Source: Macrocystis pyrifera
Lineage: Eukaryota; Sar; Phaeophyceae; Laminariales; Laminariaceae
Assembly: GCA_031763025.1 (NCBI GenBank)
Contig: JASSKH010000038.1
Span: forward strand, 1,033,001 to 1,097,000
Reading direction: 5' to 3'
DNA length: 64,000 nucleotides
The position numbers and the translations under genes were made by a program. Shown here piece by piece: positions 1 to 9,581 of this stretch; position 1 is the stretch's first letter; each line of letters starts with the position of its first letter. The notes under the pieces are model-generated. The model was not told the DNA's origin, searched no databases, and was given only the letters and a program-made list of their open reading frames with translations.

Positions 1-67
1 ATAAGGTAGCCTCGTATTTCAAGAGGGCTGCGCGTGTTCGAGGAAGAAAAAAGACGACGCAGTACTA

Positions 68-156
68 TTAAACCCAGAGCAGCACGGTGACCGCGGCCAA
101 CGCGAGGAGGCTTGCGATGAAACAAGTCCCACGTGGTAGCCCTAACCCCATCACTT
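68..156 (-). CDS. Possible terminal exon ending in TAA
   Basis: An open stretch reads VMGLGLPRG then a run of hydrophobic helix (FIASLLALAAVTVLLW) and stops at 68-70. If its acceptor is the AG at 157-158, it takes the phase left by the armadillo-like exon at 533-649, and the hydrophobic helix would suit the last helix of an armadillo unit. The acceptor has only a weak pyrimidine tract, and no polyadenylation signal is obvious to the left. It may equally be non-coding. Confidence 0.25.
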
Positions 157-532
157 CTTCATATACCGGGTTTGTGGCACTCGGCCACGTACAACTCTCG
201 CAATCAATGGTAGTCACAAAACAGTATACAGTACACAGCAGATAGACAGGTAGACCAAGTATACAATGGAAGCTTGTACGCACCCCGCAAACAAGGCGCC
301 TGTATGTCTGTTGGCAATCAACAAACTCGATACAACATAAACCGCATGGCAAGTACGTCGAGTAGTTCCTTCGATCAGAATTTCCGCCGGACAAAATAGT
401 CTGGACCAAAACGCACCCCCTTCGCTGCTGTGGCGCGACCGATAGCCAAAAATAATGTAGAGTGGCATAGGCGCGCAGTCTAACAGCCTTGAAACACACC
501 TAGTCCTCCACCGGGTGTTTCCTCCGTCTTGC

Positions 533-649
533 CTGCCGCAACCCTCATAAGAGCTCCCACCATGCCCGCCTCTACCAAGGCGCTTGGTCCTTCGCAACCC
601 AAGACTGCAACTTGGTGCGCCAGGGCGGCGCCGTGTTTCGCTGACCTCC
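533..649 (-). CDS. Armadillo-like exon with GC donor
   Basis: Thirty-nine codons, acceptor after a pyrimidine tract at 650-651, reading AALAHQVAVLGCEGPSALV followed by EAGMVGALMRVAA. The pattern of small and Leu residues ending in 'LVEAGMVGAL' is the classic armadillo H2-H3 signature. The donor is AG|GCAAGA, the same non-canonical GC donor sequence used by two well supported channel exons (14258 and 17754). It lies downstream of the channel, so it is either a C-terminal armadillo segment of the same protein or part of the next gene on this strand. Confidence 0.55.
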
Positions 650-1011
650 CTGATTGTGACAGGCAGTCAGAAATCAGTGTGGGATATGGAATGCTCGAAA
701 GCCGCCGTGCCAAGTTGCGCACGGGGTTGTAGATGTTCTGACCGCTTGTAGCCTCGTTGCTGGAGCAGCGGCCGGAGTGTGGAGGACATCCGGTTCGACC
801 GCCCTCCAGCAGTGTGCTCACCTGACGAGTCAAACGTTTGTTCGCTTGTTGTGGTTTAAAGAGGCACTGGTCAAGCTTTGAGACTTGGTACGCTGTCGAG
901 CTTCTCGTTGTGCTGGCGGAATATACCCAACGCTACATAGGTTTGAAAAAACGAGTATTGTACGTTTTACACATGTGCACGATAATATATTGCGCACTTT
1001 TTGGCATTTAC

Positions 1012-1144
1012 TGATACAGTGTTCGTGCAGCGCCGATGTATGACAGTCCAGCTCTGAAAGGCGTTCATAAAACAACACGACATGCAGGTTTTCATGTTCC
1101 GCATCCGTAAACAAGATGTCTCTTATGCCTATGGTGCCACACAT
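1012..1144 (-). CDS. Candidate helical exon before the C-terminal ARM unit
   Basis: Reads DILFTDAEHENLHVVLFYE then RLSELDCHTSALHEHC, with a donor A|GTAAAT. Starting at the AG at 145-146 of the second kilobase (phase 0) it ends in phase 1, which is exactly what the exon at 533-649 needs. The amphipathic pattern is compatible with an armadillo or HEAT-like helix pair, but no family is recognised. The acceptor is weak. Confidence 0.35.
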
Positions 1145-1222
1145 CTCGCAGCTTTACAGTCGACACTTGGGCCCTTGTCATGGCATACGTCAAGCGGGGA
1201 TACCACATCCAACCCCACGCAC

Positions 1223-2900
1223 CTGTCCCAAGAAGTAATCCCTGATCATTTCAGTTGCCAGAATGGCCAGCGTTTCCGCTGGCGACGTTCCACCCTCGCC
1301 TTCGCTCCAATCTGCACGAGACACGTTTGCCCCACGCCTCTGCCAACGTTTCTCGTGCATACCTCTGGCGCTGCTGCTGGTCCATCGATACCCCTGTGCC
1401 CCCTTCCGCCATTTTCTGTCCATTAGGTCGGCTGTTCGGGAGCTGGACTGCGCACCAGAGCTCCTCGATCCGATTTTCCACCACCAATGTCGTTCCTTGG
1501 ATGGTGAATGGCAGGGGAGGCAGAGCGATTCTCCCAGCGCTAAACGGGCCAGCATTGCGAATCCGCTTTCTTCGCCATCGTTGGTGCCTCGTTTCCACCG
1601 CGTGGCCAGGAGGACCGCAAAATTCCCCCCGCCGCATTTGTAGAACTCAGAACGCGGCACCTGCTGCGAAGTGGTGCCAGTGACACCGGTATGCGTTGAG
1701 GAGGCCCGGCCAAATCCTTCCACGGACGCGCCGGGCGGCCCGTCTACTATGCTCGCGATCTCGCCTGGTGTAAGACCTGAAGAGCTCGATAGTGATCTCC
1801 GACGGACCATCCTATCGTCTGCGGTATATAATTCCGTCTCGTTGGCATCTATGGTCTGCAAGCGGGAGGTATCCACCTGCTTTGCGCAACTGCCACGGCC
1901 GTGTCCTGCTCGACGAGACCCCCCCGCGTAAGTGGAAGCCGATGTCGCGTCTATACTTGGACGGCGGGGCTCCGACCATGGGATTGGCTTTTTACTCTTT
2001 TTCGCTGGGTACGTTGAGGCGGCTAGTGTTCCCCTTTGTTGCAGTAACGGAGATATGTAACCCCCTGGCGTGTGTACCGCCACTGGCCCCGGCACCTCCG
2101 ATCGCTTAGCAGCAACCTTGATCGGCGATCCGTGCGAATAATCAGAGCTGCTTTGTCCGCTTCTTTTAGGTGTTGACACGCTTCTGAGGTAGGGATATTG
2201 ATGAGCTACGCCCACCCCAAAATCTATGGATACGCGCCTGCGTAGGGCAGATGGCGATGCTGCTTCGAGAGCCGAATTTACTTCTGAAACCAGAGGAGGG
2301 TTGGATTTTGGTGATGCTCCTTGGTGATCGCCTGACGTTCCATTTCCAACCATGGGTCCCGATGAGCCAAGGCGAAGGAGGGAACCGAGAAGCACGAGAA
2401 GCTGCTTTACCTCGTGCTCGACCCCAACGTGCTTGAAGCTGATAGCGGAACACGACTGTTCCCCTTGTTTATGTTTGCTCGTGTTGGGGCTGTGCCCATC
2501 AGCTACAAAAGAGACATCCAACTCGCATTCAAAAGCCAGTGCCCGATCTAGCGTGGAGAGCGTTGCAACTAAAAGGTATCCGCCTCCATGCTTACGTAGA
2601 ACCTCGTCGCCTGAGCACTCCAAACGAGTTGTTCCCGACGCTCCAGGTTTCTTAGAAGCCGGTTTGTGCCGAGATTTGGCCAGTTGACACCTAGAATCAA
2701 CCCAAGACTTGCAATTCGTCTCGTTGACCGTTTGATTACCAACGTTGGCAGAACCCCGGTCCTTGGTTTGACACGAATAGTACGAGGCCTCTACCAGCAT
2801 TCTCGCCACTGCCACAGCTGTTTGTCTGTGGTATTTTCGACGGCGGAGGGGCAAGCATTCTCCGTGTGTTACCCTAGGTTTTCGATTTGTAATTCGTGGA
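1223..2900 (-). CDS. Ser/Gly/Arg-rich open reading stretch, probable large exon
   Basis: The longest open frame in the window (about 600 codons, open from about 3013 to a good donor CAG|GTGCGTG at 1222). It is rich in Ser, Gly, Thr and Arg, for example RRRSLSSSSGLTPGEIAS and VSIDFGVGVAHQYPYL, and lacks recognisable domains, as expected of a disordered linker with phosphorylation sites. The right-hand limit is not resolved; 2900 is approximate. In the last 400 bases a second frame is also open and looks equally protein-like (TTLVVENRIEELWCAVQLP), so a small intron or a frame change may be hidden there. It would lie C-terminal to the channel. Confidence 0.5.
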
Positions 2901-3356
2901 GAGGCCTGCGATATCAAACGTCTTCTTTGATATAGTTGTCCCCTTACGATGATTGTTGTGATACCAGAGACACGTGACCAATCAGTTATTTGGTTGGGCA
3001 GAAGCGCGCACAATCGATGATATGAGGCATAAACGTAGGCGCCATATAGCCCTCACTATGTTAAGGCTGACACACTATGGTGCGTAGGCGGTCATCGTAG
3101 CCAAAGCAGCCCCATTGCGCCAACCAATGATTGTGTTTTTTATGCATGCACCTCGATGGTGTTGAGCGTCGTTCCATTTGTTGCAACCCCCTACCTGGTC
3201 TCATTCCAACGTCGTCGTCTCTCCATCGCCGAAGAAGAGAATGTTGCGGTAAGCCACAGGACCCATCTCCATGCCCTCGCCAATGCACCGTGTACTAGCT
3301 CCCCAAGCGGTTTATGTCGGACTCCAGCTCGGGACGCCTGGTAATGGGCAGGGGGG

Positions 3357-3804
3357 CCATGGTCGCCAGTGGCCACGATGCCGTCAGGGTGTTGTTGCTG
3401 TCGTTGTGATTGCTGCCCTCTCCTGCCACGACCCACAAGGCAGGCACTTACGCTACGGAATTCCACTGTACTACAGGCCCTTCACTCTTCACTCAGCTAT
3501 AGTGGTTTGTTTGCTCAGAGATGCACTTTCTAGCGTATTATTGAGTGTCCAAACCTCGGGAAAGCGTGGCAGTTCCCATGCCATGGTCGTCAGTGGCCGC
3601 GATGCCGTCAGGGTTTTGTTGCTGTCGTCGTGATTGCTGCGCTCTCCTGCCACGACCCACAAGGCAGGCACTTACGCTACCGAATTCCACTGTACTACAG
3701 GCCCTTCAATCTTCACTCAGCTATAGTGGTTTGTTTGCTGAGAGATGCACTTTCTAGCGTATTATTGAGTGTCCAAACCTCGGGAAAGCGTGGCAGTTCC
3801 CATG
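3357..3804. repeat. Recent tandem duplication, 224-bp unit x2
   Basis: Copy 1 is 3357-3580 and copy 2 is 3581-3804; they differ at only a handful of positions (for example gccagtggccacg versus gtcagtggccgcg). No coding exon was recognised inside. The near identity points to a recent event. It sits in the gap between candidate C-terminal exons at 4253 and about 2900, which otherwise shows no confident feature. Confidence 0.9.
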
Positions 3805-4252
3805 TCGTCTTGGCGACATACTCTGCGAGGACACGCAGCAGCAGGTCCATGTGACGTGAGGACTCACGGACGCAAGCTACGGTAACGATGGCAATTATTG
3901 TGTCTGGGGCTCCTCACTTGTAGATCTCTGTGCCTCACCCGACATAGCAGCAACCGACTTTGGCAACAAGAACTAAACTGTAAGCAAAGCCCGAATCGAA
4001 CGGTTTGAGTTAGTCCTCTAACGAACACCATTTGGGAAATGCGTACTTCGAAGTGTCGGATCAAACGGTGTTGGGTAACTCCTCAGGGCAAGAGCCCCCC
4101 ATTGACAAAAATATAACCTTAAACATGTAAACTCTATCGTAGCAGGGCTGCACAGTTACGCACAGGGTTACCTGTAGTTACCCGCATCCGTGGGGCCCTA
4201 TCCCGATAACCTACTCATGGGCAACCTAACTTCATCCCGTTCCCAGGCTCAC

Positions 4253-4453
4253 CTGCAGTGGCAAACGCCTCCCCTGATTGGCTTCGGCCGTGTAACCGTT
4301 GTTAAACGGTCGACCGTCAGCCCCGATGACACCCGCCAGCGCTAAGAGAATGTCTCCTTTCAGTAGAGTCCAGATGGTTTCAGGGTTGTTCTCCTTCACC
4401 AGGTGGTACAACCTCCGGAGGTCATCGATGGGGGGGAGGGGAGAGGTTTGTCC
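4253..4453 (-). CDS. C-terminal helical exon (HEAT/ARM-like)
   Basis: Sixty-seven codons, phase 0 at both ends, acceptor TGCCAG|GGA and strong donor CAG|GTGAGC. It reads PPIDDLRRLYHLVKENNP, then TIWTLLKGDILLALAGVIG and ADGRPFNNGYTAEAN. Two amphipathic helices of this kind are typical of ARM/HEAT solenoids or coiled cytosolic tails; the exact family is not recognised. Phase agrees with the candidate exons 5693-5857 and 8796-8978, so it probably belongs to the channel's cytosolic C-terminus. Confidence 0.65.
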
Positions 4454-5029
4454 CTGGCATGCGGAGCAGGAGTGTGCAAGATGCTGTAGATAAGCTACCG
4501 CCGTTAGGAAAAATGGATTACTGGTAGACAACAACGCTCGACAATACGACACAGCACATTTCATACACCATGACTACTGTATTTGCATCCGTTGTCTCAA
4601 CGGGGCATACGCGTTAACGTAGGAGACAGATCATACACCAGCGCACCAAAGACATTACGTTACGACGCAATGAAGCATGAACAAATATGTGCTGCATTGT
4701 TGCACTCGTAATTTTTATAGCTAGAGCAAGATATTGCAACACACCACAATACGCGTCGAATAGCAAGGTTCGCACACAACCGTCGACGTCCCACTTTGTG
4801 GGTCATGGAGGAGCAGTTTTCAACCTGAATTCGGTGTTTCATAAGTGATGGGTAGACGCAACATGAAATCAATCTACTTTAGAGCTCAACAAAACACCCT
4901 GGTTGCATCTGGGGGAATATACGAGCTCAGACCGCGACCAGTTCGAAGTTTGACCAAAGGCGCGATTCACGTCCTCTGAGGACAGTACCTTATGCATGCA
5001 ATTATTTTCAAGCGACTAACCGAGGGGTC

Positions 5030-5672
5030 TGAGTCATGATGTCATATAGCACAAGACCGTGCTCGCTGTGTATACATCTCTTTGGAATGACAAAACGGGG
5101 GTATGAGTCATGAAATGATGGCTCAATACAGCGCCTAAAAGCTTTCCAGCCACTTTCAAGGAAAATACAGGAGAAGCTGAGTAGTGGGACTGGTATGATG
5201 TAACGCCGAAGAGTGCGTTATGCGTGCAACCCTACTGTAATACGCGAAAGCACGGGCAATCTGGGGCATGACATGGCGTAACACAGGAACAACGCTTGAA
5301 TGTATCCCGATCTGTTCATAAGACAGTACAAGGGAAGCTGGTCATGGTATATGACGTAACGCCGAACCGTGCGTTGTGCATGCAGCCCTACTGTAATGCA
5401 CGAAAGCAAGGACAATCCGGAGCATGCATTGCCGTAACACAGGAACAGCCCTTGAACGCATCCCGATCCTTTTACAAGACAGTTCAAGCGAAGCTGAGTC
5501 ATGGTATGATGTAACGCAGGACAGTGCCCTATGAACGTAGCCCTAACAGGTAAACCAAGCAGGGAACCTGTTGTATGATGCTTTTATTATGCGGCACAAA
5601 AATCTGCTAGAATGTATCCCCATATTTCATAAGGTAAACACTCGGGGATGCTAAGCCAGGACATGGTGTATC
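5030..5672. repeat. Degenerate tandem repeat, unit about 158 bp
   Basis: Anchor words such as 'gaagctgag..catggtatgatgtaacgc' recur at 5173, 5333 and 5491, and 'ccctactgtaatgc..gaaagca' at 5230 and 5386. Weaker copies extend left to about 5030 and right to 5672 ('gaatgtatcccc..tttcataag'). Divergence between copies is clearly higher than in the 224-bp duplication, so this array is older. No coding potential was supported. Confidence 0.75.
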
Positions 5673-5692
5673 ACAAGAAGCATAGTTGTTAC

Positions 5693-5857
5693 CTTTACGG
5701 CCGCGCTCGTGGCTTCGCGGTTCCATCGGTCGAGGGTGGCAGTGACGGACTGCAGCTCCTGCGTATTCGGGACTTCTTCGTCGCCGAAAAGTTTGAGACG
5801 TTCTTGCCCCAAGGCCACCACCTTGGCTCGAAGCCGCTCTCCCGGTGATAGCGGGTC
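5693..5857 (-). CDS. C-terminal coiled/helical exon
   Basis: Fifty-five codons, phase 0 at both ends, acceptor CTGAAG|GAC after a T/C-rich tract and donor AAG|GTAACA. The sequence is strongly helical: ERLRAKVVALGQERLKLFG, then NTQELQSVTATLDRWNRE. It resembles a short coiled coil, and C-terminal coiled coils mediate oligomer assembly in polycystin-2 and many TRP channels; that role here is inference. Its right edge ends the degenerate 158-bp repeat block. Confidence 0.65.
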
Positions 5858-6787
5858 CTTCAGGCGTTACGTACACCAGGAAAAACAATGGACAACATAT
5901 ACAGCATGCAGCGACGTGTGTGCGATCAAATCAGAACGAGCGATGACCATTGCGCGTGTATTTATCGTCTCATCGGGTGAACAAAATTCGGAACACAGAA
6001 AGTATATCTTGTACTTTTATGCTTGAAGCATTCTTCTTTGAAAATATGCGACCCCCATGAGGTGATTGCAGGACAACGGCGTCTCGCGAACATCAGCTAA
6101 CTTGTCAATGGTCCAAGACTCACTTTAAGCGGAACCAATGTCGAGCAGAGCACGACACGGAAGCGCAACCCCTGCACTCAGGTGCGTAGAGGTCCATGTG
6201 AGATGTCGAGCTGACTTCTGTACTGCACAGTGAATGGATAGGCCTCACCGAACAAAAACCACGACGAATTATAGGAAGGCCGGCAGACGGGCTTGAATGC
6301 CGGTCAACACTACTTGAGCTGGTTGACTCCTCTGAGACATTTTTGTGGAGCAGGGGAATGCCGCATACTCCCATACCGCGACCACTGTTTGAATGTATCT
6401 CATTCAAAATGCCATACGTACGACTACTCTCGATTAAGCGGGCGACCCTTGGTGGCGTCAGCAACGCGACGCTGACAAACTTCTCCTACATCCCATGAAG
6501 TGGTAGCTGTACCCTCATGATTAGGGCAGACCGTCGCTCTCTTCCTACTTTAAAAATGACTGAACTCCAAATTCAAGTACGTTGTGCCCAAAAACGCAGG
6601 CAGGTCTAAGTCGGCTAAGCGTATACATGTGACGACCAAACAACCGTCGACAGGTACCCGCCTATCGAGCCTAAATAGTTTGGACCGTGCCCGACATGTT
6701 GACCTCGGTAAATATTGAGAAGCTTCGTGTCATATGTTGTTATTTTATACATGTATACCCCTTGTAGTCAGATCAAAGAAGGCTCAC

Positions 6788-6857
6788 CTCAGAACTACCC
6801 TTCCATCGGCGTTGGTCCGGGAGGTGTTTGCTGCCGTCGGGTTTTCCACTAGCTTTG
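6788..6857 (-). CDS. Tentative short exon
   Basis: Bounded by a good acceptor (TTGTCCACAG) and a strong donor (GAG|GTGAGCC). Two frames are open, one reading KLVENPTAANTSRTNADG and one SKASGKPDGSKHLPDQ, and I cannot choose between them. About 90 bases further right another donor-like TCAG|GTGACG follows an open stretch (VRQLCQQRLVGAQLGCPQ), so there may be two exons here. Splice sites support it; the protein sequence does not identify it. Confidence 0.35.
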
Positions 6858-7531
6858 CTGTGGACAACATGCAGAAATGAGCGTTCAAGGGAGTGGAACG
6901 TGTACCTAACTGTGCCTCCGTCACCTGACAGAATCAGCTCTTTGATAGATTGCGGGCATCCGAGCTGCGCACCAACAAGTCGTTGTTGGCAGAGTTGACG
7001 AACCGGCTCCTCCCATTGGTGCTGATGCGCGATCGCTTCGTCAGCAACACAGGTTCCAAACATTCGCGCGTCATATCGTGTTCGTATGTTGCACTATACG
7101 GCCGCTATTCGTTACGAGCGTACGGAAACGAAACGACAAAAAATCAGAATGTTTTAATAGGGTTGGCGAACCTGCATGGCTGTTTGTGTACAATATCCTC
7201 CGATATCGGCAGTTTCGTTGTTCTTGCTGACTTGGACCAAGCCAGGGGCTTACTGTTTAACGTGTTGACATCGTTCGTTGTATATGCATGTTCCACACAA
7301 GCGGATGATTTGAGGGCTCTTCGCGGGTCATGAATCGACCGGCGAAGTGGGTCATGAAGTGAACATATTTTCAAGCTCGAACGGGTCGGGTTGGGTCAGA
7401 TGTTAACACATTCACGGGTCTGGCCGGGTCATCCTGATCCGGCTCGACCGGACTCGACCCACGAGGTTTGACCCGACCCGTGAACAGTGCTGGTTATTGT
7501 GGGCGCTATCCTTTACATTCGGGACATAATA

Positions 7532-7932
7532 CTATAGTATTATTTCATGCTGCCAACGATAATTCAATGTAAGTATTGAATTTTTGATGAGGCCTCTTGC
7601 TCCGCAGCAGGAGAGTCTCGCCCGGGATAAACCCCACGGTAAGTGCGCTGTCAGCGCGGCGCCCATCCCTGGGATTGAATTGATCGTACAGAAAAAAAAT
7701 ACTACCAAACCTGTAGGGTCGGTGGGAAGGTCTGAATGTTTCAAGTGCCTCTTACCCTGTCCTCGCAGGATAGGCTAGGCTTCGACAGATTGATAGCTTC
7801 GTGCCTTCTAACTCTGAGCAAATCCTGGAATCATGTGTTGGATTGGGTCACGAGTTTACTACAGTATTCTTCCACGCTGCCAACGATCATTCGATAAAAG
7901 TATTGGATTGGATGAGGCCTCCTGCGCCGGTC
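7532..7932. repeat. Pair of imperfect 70-bp direct repeats
   Basis: About 7532-7600 and 7863-7932 share 'agtatt.tt.ca.gctgccaacgat.attc' and 'agtattg..tt..gatgaggcctc.tgc'. They flank about 260 bp without recognised content. Just to the left, 7380-7490 is rich in GGGTC/GACCC words in both orientations (for example ttcacgggt and acccgtgaa), which could fold into a hairpin. Confidence 0.5.
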
Positions 7933-8795
7933 TGTGGTTCTCCACACATTTTCTTGTGTTTCTTTGTTCGTGACTAGCAATCTACCGGGCGCTGTGTTGT
8001 CTCACCCAAACTTGTTTTCGTACTGGTATATTTTAGTCGTGCGTGGGCGCGCACGCGGAGAAAACTGTCTCAAAAGCTGGAGACAATAGCAGCTTGCTCG
8101 TGGTCGGTTATTAGTGGTCCCGTTTCCTCTTTGACGGTTGGACCTGAGTGCAAGTGGTCGATCCGATGAACAAAATTGCTCCGTTCTCCGACTTCGACCT
8201 CCCCTCTTCAAGATCTCGTCAACGGTGGTACCTGCCAATGACTTGCTCTCCGAGACGTGGAAAGGGGGTGCATAGTGGTTGGGCATCCCCAACGCTCACC
8301 GGTGCCCCTCAACTTCGCCTCGTTGTCCCCCTTGGTCAATGCTTGCGCTCGCCACAAGGCACCAAGGTGTCACGTATCGATGTACAGTAGATATAACGTG
8401 TAGTCGGTGGTTTTCTCCTTTCATCATGAGAAATTTCAAGCTTAGCAGCCAAACAAGTATTGTATTAATTAAGAAGTGTAAAACGTTGGGTGCAGTCCGT
8501 AAACGCGTGACGCAGTATTGTTTTGCAGTTCCTTCGCGTTGCTGCCGTCCTTATGAAATCTCTGCCGCTGCTTGTTGCTGCGGTTGCTCGCCGCTGGTGT
8601 GGCCGCGAGGAGGAAAGGGTTCTGGGGATGCAACCTACTCTATTAATGATTGAGGAGGGAAAAATAATATACGTACCATCGATTCATAAATGCCTCTTAA
8701 TAGTGATACTTACTGTAATTAGTCAACACAGCGCTAGAATACTTCCAGGTGTTCATATGCACACTCAGTGTGGTACGGGCTCTTGGTCTCCACAC

Positions 8796-8978
8796 CTTCC
8801 ATCGATGTGCATCAACCGTGTAAAGCCTCGCAACGTAAGTATCGCACACCGTGGTCCAGGTAGAATGAACTAGACTTTGTCTGTGTATCCCCTTCAGAAC
8901 ATCCAGCCGTTTGTGGGCACATGTCTTGGGAATTGAGTTGAGTGGAAAACAGTAGCGGCCGTGAAAGCGTGGACGTCT
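8796..8978 (-). CDS. Candidate exon directly after S6
   Basis: Sixty-one codons, phase 0 to phase 0, with a strong acceptor (TTATTTCCATACCAG) and donor AAG|GTGTGG. It fits the phase left by the S6 exon. The peptide (RRPRFHGRYCFPLNSIP, HKRLDVLKGIHRQS, YVARLYTVDAHRWK) is basic and not recognised. A second frame is also open over most of it. Accepted mainly on splice sites and phase. Confidence 0.4.
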
Positions 8979-9454
8979 CTGGTATGGAAATAATTTGGAA
9001 TTCAAGGGACATAGGTTACCTGGTTTGTTTCTGACGAGCGGCTCGCCCCCGCGAACTGTGCCACCGAGCATTCATGTATATTGCTGTCGCCTGCATAGCA
9101 ACGTTCGTGTCAGGGGGAACAACAAATCCTTTATCTCACTACAGCGCACGGGGCAATGGCGTTGTTTCACATTGGGATATTGCGAGTGTGAGTAGGGGGG
9201 AAACCCCCTGGTTTGATCTTGTAAGGGTGCGATAGCTCCGCGGTTTAGTTGGGCAGAAATTTGTTACTTCTCTTATGTGACTGTGATGCTGGGCATGCTT
9301 CACAAATAGCGGGTAGAAGATTAACACATATGGCGGGGGTGAGAGTTTTCCTGTGGGTGTCAGGGAGGAAGTGTGCAAGGTATCGGCGCCACTATCCCCC
9401 TTCCAGCAGCGTCGTGCAATATGTGTCATTCAATGGTGCTGTACAATGACCTAC

Positions 9455-9581
9455 CTGTGCTCTGCACCAGTCGGCTTTGGCCAAGGTCTTCAGCTCCTCG
9501 TACAGGTCGTTGAGCAGCGAAACCAATAGGTTGAGCATCACCACGACCACCAGCAGCGTAAAAAGGGCTGTAAACGCATAC
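9455..9581 (-). CDS. Channel exon: S6 gate helix
   Basis: Encodes YAFTALFTLLVVVVM followed by LNLLVSLLNDLYEELK and AKADWCRAQ. The pattern of a hydrophobic S6 with Asn-Leu-Leu, then Asn-Asp-x-Tyr-Glu and an alanine-tryptophan stretch, is shared by polycystin and TRP channels ('LNM.LAI..DTY'). Acceptor CCAG|G in phase 1, matching the pore exon; donor CAG|GTAGGT in phase 0. S6 lines the pore and forms the lower gate. Confidence 0.9.

Noticed and set aside
3195-3300. Possible exon ending at a strong donor CCAG|GTAGGG
   Set aside because: Three competing frames and no clear acceptor, so no peptide could be supported.
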